Shown: positions 37,101 through 44,303 of the stretch, one piece after another
How the letters are laid out: every line of letters begins with the position of its first letter
Numbering within the stretch: position 1 is the first letter of the stretch
Assembly: GCF_014649735.1 (NCBI RefSeq)
Contig: NZ_BMTP01000003.1
Location: forward strand, 531,106 to 595,105
DNA from: Streptomyces lavendofoliae
GTDB taxonomy: Bacteria; Actinomycetota; Actinomycetes; Streptomycetales; Streptomycetaceae
Reading direction: 5' to 3'
DNA length: 64,000 nucleotides
Notes under the pieces: model-generated
What the model saw: only the letters and a program-made list of their open reading frames with translations
Told to the model about the DNA's origin: nothing
Database searches by the model: none
Translations under genes and position numbers: made by a program

Positions 37101-37238
37101 CCGGAAGGAGACCAGCCGGGAGAGGCGGACGCGCCGGCCGGTCAGCCCGGCCCCGGGGCCGTCCTGGACGAAGAGCTTCCGGATCAGCGGCCCGAGCGCG
37201 CTCGACGCGAGGCGGGTGCCGATGAGTGCTGGATCCAC
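34194..37238 (-). CDS. NACHT-domain NTPase with C-terminal leucine-rich region (bacterial NLR)
   Basis: This is a 1014-residue STAND ATPase. Residues ~1-260 form a helical N-terminal domain of the type found in actinobacterial NACHT proteins (start VDPALIGTRLASSALGPLI, then VSFRGEKRTLTE). The NACHT core has Walker A GVAGSGKTT (about 283-291), Walker B LLLIDGIDE (364-372) and sensor WLVTSRPSA. A winged-helix/HEAT-like middle follows, with FVHRTFQDYLAAKAI typical of NACHT proteins. The last ~250 residues contain irregular Leu-rich repeats (LSSLGRLRRLTVHLP, LPQVRVVHC, LPRVTQLFLEH). Bacterial NACHT NLRs act in anti-phage defence. Here it stands alone with no effector gene beside it. GTG with GGGGGG upstream; a longer frame exists upstream but without support. 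Confidence 0.9.
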   Translation of the reverse strand: MDPALIGTRLASSALGPLIRKLFVQDGPGAGLTGRRVRLSRLVSFRGEKRTLTERDVRGLAARLVADALAVPGEPPFPPDEAEAVAHALARTLLALGDLDMDDVQAVRLGHRELAGRLRDAAPADDGLSTDASLFLESLTEWACLLVLEFFTQRSSFVARTLVEHSRTQAELIAKVDALIARTPRPFAADAAFERRYHAYVTKRQGSLTIYGIDLHDSPDVWPLDGTYLSLEATAPRAAELTGDMPPGAVREAVDAVLAHRAPTGPRPADQALARHDRVLLRGVAGSGKTTLVQWLALSASRGALGDDRMAYLGDRVPFVLPLRTLTRHGERLPAPDRFLTAVGCPLTPPDGWADRVLAAGRGLLLIDGIDEIPEPERDRTRRWLRELLTAYDGGNRWLVTSRPSAVRDDWLAPEGFTELTLSPMSRTEVTAFVRRWHTAAGPDAASYQQPLLDALRTKPDLARLATNPLMCGLICALHRDRRGFLPRGRKSLYDAALDMLLARRDRERDMGDPTGVDLGGAPQVRLIQRLAYWLTVNGRTEMDRARARSIVLDRIPAVPDAAAAGNPDAVFQHLLQRSGLLREPGPDTVDFVHRTFQDYLAAKAIVDEWHIGVLTEHAGDDQWEDVIRMAVAHARPRECAEIFTELLAAADAAPDRRTRLRVLFVATAALEHATELDPEIRRALLDRTDRLIPPRSVEEARELATVGPLVLDLLPGPDDLDDEQARMAVITATHVPSDAALPYLARFATHRHLPVRSQLIWAWSRFDPAAYAEEIVTRLPQERLDFTITEDRQVEELVRLGLRPERLDVRGTVSDGRLATLLGHCDPTELTLERPGPAPALSALSSLGRLRRLTVHLPAEASWSLSAVPGDAPLRRIEMRPPPGTGLGELLRHPTLEWVGLLQDGALPAGDWEVLSALPQVRVVHCRLDPLESAPAPVRLPRVTQLFLEHRAAGMALERVAAVFPGLERLFLIAPGGSADLAPLAALPRLKTVATAGMKLTGTGHLPGVDIVG

Positions 37239-37585
37239 GTGCGTCCCCCCGGAGCCACGGCGTGATCGTCGACCTGTTGAGACTAGCCCGGGATCCCGCG
37301 CCGGGGTCCCGGAACGCGGGCTCGGGGGCCGGAAGCCGTGACAAGGCGCACAGGCGTTTTGGGTGGTACTAGGTGGAATAGTGCGCGGCGCCGGGTTCGG
37401 GACGCCGTTTCGGAGCCGTCCGGGAGAGGTCATCGGCCTCGTGCTCGGCGAGGGGGCGGTGAGCGGGGTGGAAAGCGCCAGGTGGCGGGGGCCCCAAGGG
37501 GGATAAATCTTGCTTTCCAAGGGCATATCGGGCAGGTCGACCAGGTCGCCGTCACCCGTCAAGTGGCCACGTCACACTCGGGCGG

Positions 37586-37604
37586 CTACGACGAGATGTC
37601 GTAG
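37586..37604. promoter_or_regulatory. Inverted repeat upstream of the M23 peptidase gene
   Basis: CTACGAC and GTCGTAG form a perfect 7-bp inverted repeat around GAGAT, 106 bases before the peptidase ATG. The 471-base gap 37239-37709 otherwise contains only a few AT-rich patches (for example around 37360 and 37505) that may be promoter elements, and no gene I can support. Confidence 0.4.
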
Positions 37605-37709
37605 ATGGGGGGTTTGAGGTGGGATGGGGGGGCGGGTTACCAAGGATGAGCACCACCGCCCGGCGCGCTCTTCGCGTCGGGTCCGCTCTTGTCCGGAGGA
37701 CTTTCCCGT

Positions 37710-38420
37710 ATGTCGAAGCGCGTCAAGCACCCCACCCGTAACGCCGTCGTCGCCCTCGCCGCCGCCGGCATGGGAGCGTCGATGGTGTTCGGAGGCGGAG
37801 CCGCCGTCGCCGCCGACAGCAAGACGGTCCCGGCCGCGGGGCCGGCCGCCGCCGTCGCCGCCCAGGCCCACACCCAGGCCGTCCAGGCCAAGGCCGCCGA
37901 GGCCGCCGCCGCCAAGAAGGCCGCCCTCGTGAAGAAGGCCGCCGCGGCCAACGCCGCCAAGAAGGCCGCCCTCGTGAAGAAGGCCGCCGCGAAGAAGGCC
38001 ACGTCCTGGGTCAAGCCGGTCGCCCGGTACACCCTGACCGCCAGCTTCAACCAGGGCGGCGCCATGTGGTCCCACAAGCACTCCGGTCAGGACTTCGCCG
38101 TGCCGGTCGGCACCGTGGTCAAGGCCGCCCACTCGGGCGTCGTCGTGAAGGCCGGCCCGAACGGCGGCGGCGACGGTCCCGCGTACGGCAACGCCATCGT
38201 GGTGAAGCACGCCAACGGCCGGTACTCCCAGTACGCGCACCTGTCGAAGATCGACGTGCGCGTCGGGCAGACCGTGAAGACGGGCCAGAACATCGCCCGG
38301 TCCGGCAACACCGGCAACTCCTCCGGCCCGCACCTGCACTTCGAGATCCGTACGACCCCGAACTACGGCTCCGCGCTCAACCCGGCCAAGTTCCTGCGCG
38401 CCGAGGGCGTCGTCATCTGA
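37710..38420 (+). CDS. Secreted M23-family (LytM-type) metallopeptidase
   Basis: This is a 236-residue exported cell-wall hydrolase. A signal peptide (basic start MSKRVKHPTRN, hydrophobic core, cleavage near AVA-AD at ~35) leads to an Ala/Lys-rich linker with a duplicated KKAALVKKAAA unit (about 69-96). The catalytic domain has the zinc ligands HSGQD (His124, Asp128) and PHLHFE (His208, His210) and the active region GNAIVVKHANGRYSQYAHLS. It should cleave peptidoglycan cross-bridges outside the cell. ATG with GGAGGA 9 bases upstream. Confidence 0.95.
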   Translation: MSKRVKHPTRNAVVALAAAGMGASMVFGGGAAVAADSKTVPAAGPAAAVAAQAHTQAVQAKAAEAAAAKKAALVKKAAAANAAKKAALVKKAAAKKATSWVKPVARYTLTASFNQGGAMWSHKHSGQDFAVPVGTVVKAAHSGVVVKAGPNGGGDGPAYGNAIVVKHANGRYSQYAHLSKIDVRVGQTVKTGQNIARSGNTGNSSGPHLHFEIRTTPNYGSALNPAKFLRAEGVVI

Positions 38421-38423
38421 CGC

Positions 38424-38990
38424 TCAGTCCCGCGCCCGGCCCCGGTGGGCCTGGGTCACCAGATCGACGGCGACTTCGAGGACGGCGGCACGCTTCTCCT
38501 CGGGGTCGCCGTCGACGTGCTGCATGAAGAACATCCCGGCGTGCATGGTGAACAGCGCGCCGATGCAGCGCACCCGGTCGGCCATGGCGTAGTCCGGCTC
38601 CTGGATCAGCCGCGTCAGCGTGATCATGCGGTCCTTGAACGTCTCGCCGATGGCGAGGTCGCGCACGGTCGCCTGGTTCTCCTGCATGAACCGGAAGAGC
38701 GGGGCGGCGCCCAGGAGGGCCGCGTGGTAGCGGCGCAGCATCTCCTGCTTGGTCTCCAGCGTGCGCGGCTGCCGCTCGGCCCAGGCGATGAGCTCGTCGA
38801 TCGGCCGCGTCAGATCGCGGAAGAGGCTGATGACGATGTCTTCCTTGGTCTTGAAGTGGTAGTACAGCGCCGCCTTCGTGACCTCCAGGTGCTCGGCGAT
38901 CTCGCGCAGCGAGGTCTTCTCGTAGCCCTGCTCGGCGAAGAGTTCGAGCGCCACGTCCTGGATGCGCTGACGGGTGTTGCCTCGGGCCAT
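38424..38990 (-). CDS. TetR-family repressor of the adjacent efflux gene
   Basis: This is a 188-residue TetR protein. The N-terminal helix-turn-helix is TRQRIQDVALELFAEQGYEKTSLREIAEHLEVTKAALYYHF in residues 5-46, described here in full because it is the defining domain; the rest is the helical ligand-binding part. The gene is divergent from a 14-helix MFS exporter and the 102-base gap contains two related palindromic sites, so it most likely represses itself and the exporter until a ligand binds. It ends 3 bases after the convergent M23 gene. Confidence 0.93.
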   Translation of the reverse strand: MARGNTRQRIQDVALELFAEQGYEKTSLREIAEHLEVTKAALYYHFKTKEDIVISLFRDLTRPIDELIAWAERQPRTLETKQEMLRRYHAALLGAAPLFRFMQENQATVRDLAIGETFKDRMITLTRLIQEPDYAMADRVRCIGALFTMHAGMFFMQHVDGDPEEKRAAVLEVAVDLVTQAHRGRARD

Positions 38991-39006
38991 GGTCGCTCCC
39001 ACGAAA

Positions 39007-39075
39007 CTTGCTTGACGCCCGGCTAGTGACGGGTCTACCTTCCCCAGTGTAATAACTAGCCGGGCGGCAAGTAAG
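39007..39075. promoter_or_regulatory. Double operator region between TetR and MFS genes
   Basis: A perfect 12-bp inverted repeat (CGCCCGGCTAGT, 39016-39027 / ACTAGCCGGGCG, 39055-39066) spans the gap, with flanking bases also 7/9 matched. The right copy (39055-39072) is itself a near-palindrome ACTAGCCGGGCGGCAAGT. These look like two TetR sites, one for each divergent promoter. Confidence 0.65.
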
Positions 39076-39092
39076 TAACGGGAGTAGGGAAC

Positions 39093-40700
39093 ATGTCGGA
39101 ACCCCAGGGGAAAGCGGCACCGGTGGCGGAGGCCGGATCGCCGCCCAGCGCGCCGGAGGCCGGACCGCCGCGCAGCGTACGCGTCGTCCTGCTGGCGCTG
39201 ATGATCGCGATGCTGCTGGCCATGCTGGACAACATGATCATCGGCACCGCCATGCCGACGATCGTCGGCGAGCTGGGCGGCCTCGCCCACCTGTCCTGGG
39301 TGGTCACCGCGTACACCCTCGCCACGGCGGCCTCCACCCCCATCTGGGGCAAGCTGGGCGACCTCTACGGCCGCAAGGGCACCTTCCTCACCTCGATCGT
39401 CATCTTCCTCATCGGCTCCGCCCTGAGCGGGATGGCCCAGGACATGGGCCAGCTCATCGGCTTCCGCGCCGTGCAGGGCCTGGGCGCCGGCGGTCTGATG
39501 GTCGGTGTCATGGCGATCATCGGCGACCTCATACCGCCGCGCGAGCGCGGCAAGTACCAGGGCATGATGGCCGGCGTCATGGCCCTCGCCATGATCGGCG
39601 GGCCGCTCGTCGGCGGCACCATCACCGACCACTGGGGCTGGCGCTGGTCCTTCTACATCAACCTGCCCCTCGGCGCGGTCGCCCTCGCCATGGTCACCGC
39701 CGTCCTGCACCTGCCGAAGCGGGACCGCGACCACCGGCCCCGCGTCGACTACCTCGGCGCCGCGCTGCTGACCGTCGGCATCACCGCGATCGTCCTGGTC
39801 ACCACCTGGGGCGGCACGGAGTACGCCTGGGGCTCCTCCGTCATCGTGGGCCTGGGCGTCCTCGGCGTCGCCACGCTCGCCGGCTTCCTCCACGTCCAGA
39901 CCCGTGCGCCCGAGCCGATCATGCCGCTGCACATCTTCCGCAACCGCAACTTCACCCTCATGTCGGTGATCGGCTTCCTCACCGGCTTCGTGATGTTCGG
40001 CGCCACGCTCTTCCTGCCGCTGTACCAGCAGTCCGTCCAGGGCGCGTCCGCCACCAACTCCGGCCTGCTGCTCCTGCCGATGCTGCTGTCGATGATGGTC
40101 GTCTCGCTGTTCGCCGGACGCGTCACCACCAACACCGGCAGGTACAAGGTCTTCCCCATCGCCGGCGGCGCGCTGATGGTCGCCGGGCTCTTCCTGCTCG
40201 CGCAGATGGACACGGAGACGTCCCGGCTCACCTCGGGCCTCTACATGGCGGTCCTCGGCGCCGGCATGGGCTTCCTGATGCAGATCACCATGCTCGTCGC
40301 GCAGAACAGCGTGGAGATGAAGGACATGGGCGTCGCCTCGTCCTCCACCACCCTCTTCCGCACGCTCGGCTCGTCCTTCGGCGTCGCCATCATGGGCGCG
40401 CTGTTCACCGGCCGCGTGCAGGACGAGATGGCGGCGCGCGGCGGCTCCGCCGTCACCCAGCAGTCGGCGCAGCTGGACGCGGCGAGTCTGGCGAAGCTGC
40501 CGGAGCAGGTCCGCGAGGCGTACCAGATCGCCGTGTCGTCCGGCACGCACATCGCGTTCCTCGTGGGCGCGGCGGTCGCGGTCCTGGGGTTCGTCGCCGC
40601 CTTCTTCGTCAAGGAGGTCCCCCTCAGGGGCGCCGGTCCGCAGCCCGCCCCCGGACGGGAGGACCGGGAGGAGGTCCGGCTCGCGGACACCGCGGTCTGA
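39093..40700 (+). CDS. MFS drug exporter, DHA2 (EmrB/QacA) family
   Basis: This is a 535-residue integral membrane protein with about 14 hydrophobic segments. It carries motif A GKLGDLYGRKG in the loop after helix 2, LDNMIIGTAMPTIVGEL in helix 1 (motif D1-like), and a motif-C-like GGPLVGG in helix 5. Proton-driven export of toxic or secondary-metabolite compounds is the family role. The substrate is unknown. ATG with GGGAGTAGGG upstream. Control by the divergent TetR is strongly suggested by the intergenic operators. Confidence 0.94.
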   Translation: MSEPQGKAAPVAEAGSPPSAPEAGPPRSVRVVLLALMIAMLLAMLDNMIIGTAMPTIVGELGGLAHLSWVVTAYTLATAASTPIWGKLGDLYGRKGTFLTSIVIFLIGSALSGMAQDMGQLIGFRAVQGLGAGGLMVGVMAIIGDLIPPRERGKYQGMMAGVMALAMIGGPLVGGTITDHWGWRWSFYINLPLGAVALAMVTAVLHLPKRDRDHRPRVDYLGAALLTVGITAIVLVTTWGGTEYAWGSSVIVGLGVLGVATLAGFLHVQTRAPEPIMPLHIFRNRNFTLMSVIGFLTGFVMFGATLFLPLYQQSVQGASATNSGLLLLPMLLSMMVVSLFAGRVTTNTGRYKVFPIAGGALMVAGLFLLAQMDTETSRLTSGLYMAVLGAGMGFLMQITMLVAQNSVEMKDMGVASSSTTLFRTLGSSFGVAIMGALFTGRVQDEMAARGGSAVTQQSAQLDAASLAKLPEQVREAYQIAVSSGTHIAFLVGAAVAVLGFVAAFFVKEVPLRGAGPQPAPGREDREEVRLADTAV

Positions 40701-40711
40701 CCCCCCGGAAG

Positions 40712-40757
40712 GACGGCGACGGGCCCCACCCGGTACCGGGCGGGGCCCGTCGCCGTC
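40712..40757. terminator. Bidirectional terminator between MFS and cseC
   Basis: A perfect 16-bp stem (40712-40727 / 40742-40757) with a 14-base loop begins 11 bases after the MFS stop and touches the last bases of the convergent kinase gene. Confidence 0.8.
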
Positions 40758-42078
40758 AGGGCGTACCGGGCAGGCGCAGTATCGGGAAGCTGCCCGTCGT
40801 CGTCGGGGCGTGCTCCGGCAGCCACAGCACCGCGATCGCGCCCCCGGCTCCCGGCGCGGTACCCGTGGGCGCCGCGTTGCGGAACGTCAGCCGCGCGCCC
40901 AGCACCCGCGCCTGCCCCGCCGCGATGGTCAGGCCCAGGCCGTGACCGTGCCCCGCCCGGTCGCTGGCGCCCGTACGGAACCGGCTCGGCCCCTCGCGCA
41001 GCAGCGCCTCCGGGAAGCCCGGCCCGTGGTCGCGGACCCGCACCACCCGGCCCTCGACGGTGACCTCAACCGGCCCCCTGCCGTGCTTGGCGGCATTGGC
41101 CAGCAGGTTGCCCAGGATCCGCTCCAGCCGACGCGGATCGGTGTTCACCCACGACTCGTGCACCACCCGCACCACCGCGTCCGGGTACAGCGCGACGACC
41201 CGGCGCTCGACGAACTCCCCCAGCGCGATCTCCTGGAGTTCGGCCCGCTCCGACGCGCTGTCCAGCCGGGCCACCTCCAGCACGTCCTCGACCAGCGTGC
41301 GCATCGCCTGCGCCCGGTCGCGCACCAGCTCCGTCGGCCGGCCGGGCGGCAGCAGCTCGGCGGCCGTCAGCAGCCCGGTCACCGGCGTGCGCAACTCGTG
41401 CGCGATGTCCGCGGTGACCCGCCGCTCCGCCTCGATCCGCTCGTTCAGCGCGTCCGTCAGGGCGTCCACCGCCCGCGCCAGCTCGTCCGTCTCGTCGCGT
41501 ACGACCCCGCCGATGGCGTCCCGGACCCGCACCTCCGTATTGCCCTGGGCGACCTTCCCGGCCGCGGTGGCCGCCTTGCGCAGCCGGCGTGACAACTGGC
41601 CGCCGATCAGCACACCCAGCGCGCACCCGCCGAAGACCACCGACACGGAACCGACGATCAGCGCCTCGTCCAGATCCTTCATGATCGTCGTACTGCGGCT
41701 GGCGAACTGGCTGTGCAGCGACAGCACGTCGCCGTTGCCCAGCGGCACGGCCGCCCACACGTCCGGCGGGCCCTCCGGGTGCTCCTGCACGTACGTCCCG
41801 CGCCGGCGCTCCGCCATCAGCTCGTCCAGCTGCTCCGGGAGCGCCGGGTCATTGAGCTTCGCCCCGAACTTGGGGTCCGTCTTCGGCTTGGCCGACTCGT
41901 ACATCCGCTGCGCGAACAGCAGCCGTTCCATCTGCACGTCACGCGCGTTGCCGAGCATCGAGACGCGGGCGGCGTTGTGGACGACCAGGCTGAGCGCCAC
42001 CGCCACCAGGGCGCCCACGGCGGCGATGGCGATCGAGATCTTCCACCGGACACCGGTGCGCAACGAGGGCGTCTTCAT
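40756..42078 (-). CDS. cseC: Sensor histidine kinase CseC
   Basis: This is a 440-residue classical sensor kinase. Membrane segments at about 13-33 and 139-160 enclose a ~105-residue extracytoplasmic domain. A HAMP domain follows, then the H-box ADIAHELRTPVTGLL (His227), an N-box (NLLANAAKHG), DHGPGFP and GHGLGLTIA. Together with sigE, cseA and cseB upstream this is the Streptomyces system that detects cell-wall stress such as vancomycin and switches on sigE. The ATG overlaps the cseB stop by 4 bases. Confidence 0.93.
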   Translation of the reverse strand: MKTPSLRTGVRWKISIAIAAVGALVAVALSLVVHNAARVSMLGNARDVQMERLLFAQRMYESAKPKTDPKFGAKLNDPALPEQLDELMAERRRGTYVQEHPEGPPDVWAAVPLGNGDVLSLHSQFASRSTTIMKDLDEALIVGSVSVVFGGCALGVLIGGQLSRRLRKAATAAGKVAQGNTEVRVRDAIGGVVRDETDELARAVDALTDALNERIEAERRVTADIAHELRTPVTGLLTAAELLPPGRPTELVRDRAQAMRTLVEDVLEVARLDSASERAELQEIALGEFVERRVVALYPDAVVRVVHESWVNTDPRRLERILGNLLANAAKHGRGPVEVTVEGRVVRVRDHGPGFPEALLREGPSRFRTGASDRAGHGHGLGLTIAAGQARVLGARLTFRNAAPTGTAPGAGGAIAVLWLPEHAPTTTGSFPILRLPGTP

Positions 42079-42788
42079 CCCTTGAGCTTGTAGCCGAAAC
42101 CGCGGACCGTCTCGATCCGGTCCTGGCCGATCTTCGTGCGCAGCCGCTGCACATGGACGTCCACCACCCGGGTGTCACCGCCCCAGCCGTAGTCCCAAAC
42201 CCGCTCCAGCAGCTTGTCGCGCGACAGCACGGTGCCCGGCGCCGACGAGAACTCCAGCAGCAGCCGCATCTCCGTCGGGGTCAGCCCCACCGGCGCGCCA
42301 CCCCTGCGGACCTCCATGCCGTCGGTGTCGACCTCCAGGTCGCCGAAGACCAGCACGCCGCCCTGCTCCTGCCCGGCCCGGTCCGCGTCGCCGCCGGCCC
42401 CGCCCGCCGCCCCGCCCGCGTGCCCGAAGCGGCGCAGCACGGCACGGATCCGGGCGACCAGCACGGCACCGTCGAACGGCTTGGTGACGTAGTCGTCGGC
42501 GCCCGCCTCCAGGCCCAGCACCACGTCGATCGAGTCGGCACGGGCCGACAGCATGATCACCGGCACGGTCGACTCGTCACGGATGCGCCGGCACAGACTC
42601 ACCCCGTCCATGCCCGGCAGCATCACGTCCAGCAGCGCGATGTCCGGCCGCCGCTGCCGGAAGGACTCCAGGCCGGACAGCCCGTCCGGCATCGCCGTCA
42701 CCGCGAAGCCGTCGCGCTCCAGGGCGAGCTGCGTGGCCTCCCGGATGACGTCGTCGTCCTCCACGAACAGGACATGGGTCTCGGCCAT
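42075..42788 (-). CDS. cseB: Response regulator CseB (OmpR type)
   Basis: This is a 237-residue regulator. The receiver has acidic residues EDD at 10-12, phospho-acceptor Asp54 (IALLDVMLPGMDG) and Lys in DDYVTKPF. A Gly/Ala-rich linker (about 121-140) leads to an OmpR-type winged helix (LTPTEMRLLLEFSSAPGTV, RVVDVHVQRLRTKI, RGFGYKL). Phosphorylated CseB activates the sigE promoter in S. coelicolor. It sits between cseA (23 bases upstream, with GGAGAG as ribosome-binding site) and cseC (4-base overlap). Confidence 0.95.
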   Translation of the reverse strand: MAETHVLFVEDDDVIREATQLALERDGFAVTAMPDGLSGLESFRQRRPDIALLDVMLPGMDGVSLCRRIRDESTVPVIMLSARADSIDVVLGLEAGADDYVTKPFDGAVLVARIRAVLRRFGHAGGAAGGAGGDADRAGQEQGGVLVFGDLEVDTDGMEVRRGGAPVGLTPTEMRLLLEFSSAPGTVLSRDKLLERVWDYGWGGDTRVVDVHVQRLRTKIGQDRIETVRGFGYKLKG

Positions 42789-42811
42789 CGACGTCTTCTC
42801 TCCGTGCTCTC

Positions 42812-43537
42812 TCAGTTCTTGGGGGGCGCGGTCGGCTCGGCGGGGCCGTCGATACCGCCGTCCCCGACGGTCTTGCTGTACTCGTTGTGCACCCGGTCGT
42901 GCTCGGTGAACCTGTTGCCCGTCCACCGGTACGTGATCACGTCCTCGCCGGACGGGTACGACACCGGGTCGCCCTCCGCGTACACCTGCTTGGTGACGAC
43001 CAGGTCCCCCCGGTCGATCGTCGAGTACACGGCCGGCTCCTCCAGGGAGAAGACATTCTCGTACGACGTGCCCTTGGCGTCGTCCTTCGGCGGCCCCGGC
43101 CGGTACACGTACGTCCCCACGCCCACGGCGTCACCGCACGTCAGCACGTTCACCACGACGTCGTTGGTGCCGGAGTCCGTCAGCGTCCCGTAGGAGGTGT
43201 CCACCGGGTAGGCGTCGGCCACGCACGGCTTGAGGTCGTCCTTGACCCGCTCGCTGACCTTCGGGTCCGTCATGATCAGCCGGACCGGGTCCACCTTCTT
43301 CACCGGCGAGGACGCCGACGAGGCCGGGGCGGGCGCGCTCGACGGCGTGCTCTGGTCGGCCCGGGCCGCGCCCTCGTCGCGCGTGCCGGTGCCCCCGGTG
43401 GAGCACCCGGCCGTGAGCACGCCGAGAGCGGCGGCCACGGCCATCGCCGTGGTTCCCGCCGCCCGGATCCCGCCGGTGCCGCTCCTGCCGGTGCCGCTCG
43501 GGTCGCTCCCGCTGAATCTGGCGCTCAGGCCGCGCAC
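42812..43537 (-). CDS. cseA: Lipoprotein CseA, modulator of SigE signalling
   Basis: This is a 241-residue lipoprotein with a twin-segment N-terminus and lipobox LTAGC (Cys45), a Ser/Ala/Pro linker, and a secreted domain of unknown fold (MTDPKVSERVKDDLKPCV, DAYPVDTSYGTL, VITYRWTGNRFTEHDRV). In S. coelicolor loss of CseA raises sigE expression, so it acts negatively. GTG start, 13 bases of overlap with sigE. The identification rests mainly on position in the sigE-cseABC order plus the lipoprotein signal. Confidence 0.9.
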   Translation of the reverse strand: MRGLSARFSGSDPSGTGRSGTGGIRAAGTTAMAVAAALGVLTAGCSTGGTGTRDEGAARADQSTPSSAPAPASSASSPVKKVDPVRLIMTDPKVSERVKDDLKPCVADAYPVDTSYGTLTDSGTNDVVVNVLTCGDAVGVGTYVYRPGPPKDDAKGTSYENVFSLEEPAVYSTIDRGDLVVTKQVYAEGDPVSYPSGEDVITYRWTGNRFTEHDRVHNEYSKTVGDGGIDGPAEPTAPPKN

Positions 43538-44109
43538 CGCTCCCGCCCCCGTTCGTGGCCACGTCCGGCCGCGCGCCCCGCACGGCCGTCACGCTCCAGG
43601 GCGCGGGCGCCGTTGTCGACGCCTCGGCTCTCCAGCTCCTGGCGCAGACGGGCCAGCGCCCGGTGGAGCGTGGACTTCACCGTACCGGTCGACATGCCGA
43701 GCGCGGCGGCCGTCTCCTCGGTGCTCATCTGCTCCCAGTGCCGCAGCACGACGACACTGCGCTGCTTGGGCGCCAGCACCTTCAGGATGTCCATCAGCAG
43801 GGCCCGGTCGGCGTGCTGCTCGGTGGCGTCCTCCACGGACGCGTCGGGGAGCTGCTCGGTGGGCACCTCCTCCAGCTTGCGGGCGCGCCACCACTCCGTA
43901 CGCGTATTGATCATCACGCGGCGCAGGTAGGCGTCGGCGAGGCTCTTGTCGGCTATGCCGTCCCAGCGGCCGTACGTCCGGGCCAGCGCCGTCTGCAGGA
44001 GGTCCTGCGCGTCGACGGGGTCGGGGACGAGACGCCGGGCGCTGCGCAGCAGGGCGTCCTGCCGTGTGCGTACGTACTCCTCGAATTCGAGCACCTCGCC
44101 GTGCGACAT
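43525..44109 (-). CDS. sigE: RNA polymerase ECF sigma factor SigE
   Basis: This is a 194-residue ECF sigma factor. Region 2 reads FEEYVRTRQDALLRSARRLV, PVDAQDLLQTALARTYGRWD and AYLRRVMINTRTEWWR. Region 4 reads VLAPKQRSVVVLRHWEQMSTEETAAALG and GTVKSTLHRALARLRQEL. It controls cell-envelope maintenance genes. There is no anti-sigma gene. Control is transcriptional through CseB/CseC. ATG with GGAGG about 9 bases upstream. The C-terminal tail is longer than in S. coelicolor as I remember it, rich in Arg/Gly. It is the first gene of the four-gene operon. Confidence 0.95.
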   Translation of the reverse strand: MSHGEVLEFEEYVRTRQDALLRSARRLVPDPVDAQDLLQTALARTYGRWDGIADKSLADAYLRRVMINTRTEWWRARKLEEVPTEQLPDASVEDATEQHADRALLMDILKVLAPKQRSVVVLRHWEQMSTEETAAALGMSTGTVKSTLHRALARLRQELESRGVDNGARALERDGRAGRAAGRGHERGRERCAA

Positions 44110-44303
44110 CCCGAACCGCCTCCGATCCCCGTGAAACCCCGTGTGTACCGCTTACGTGGGAAGACGCTACGGAGCGGTTGTCACGGGGTTGTCCGCGCAG
44201 ACCGTCGGCGGACGCACGGCTGGCCATCGGTTGTGTAACAGCGATGGTGTTACACAACCGGCGGGCGGCCCGGGCGGCGCGCGGAACGCCCCGCCCCGCG
44301 CCC

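Noticed and set aside
37338..37604. An 88-codon frame between the NACHT and M23 genes
   Set aside because: It has no ribosome-binding site and a very Arg/Gly-rich start, and it overlaps likely promoter elements.
37365..37709. A ydaO-type c-di-AMP riboswitch before the M23 peptidase gene
   Set aside because: Such riboswitches precede wall hydrolase genes in Streptomyces and disA is in this window, but I could not find the conserved ydaO core strings here.
34194..40700. A multi-gene defence island around the NACHT gene
   Set aside because: Neighbours are clpC, a wall peptidase and a TetR/MFS pair. No nuclease, integrase or other defence gene is present, so only the single NACHT gene is reported.
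44110..44220. A SigE-dependent promoter upstream of sigE
   Set aside because: GACAACC and CGTCTT strings occur on the minus strand, but their spacing (9 or 21 bases) does not fit the ~16 bases of ECF promoters.
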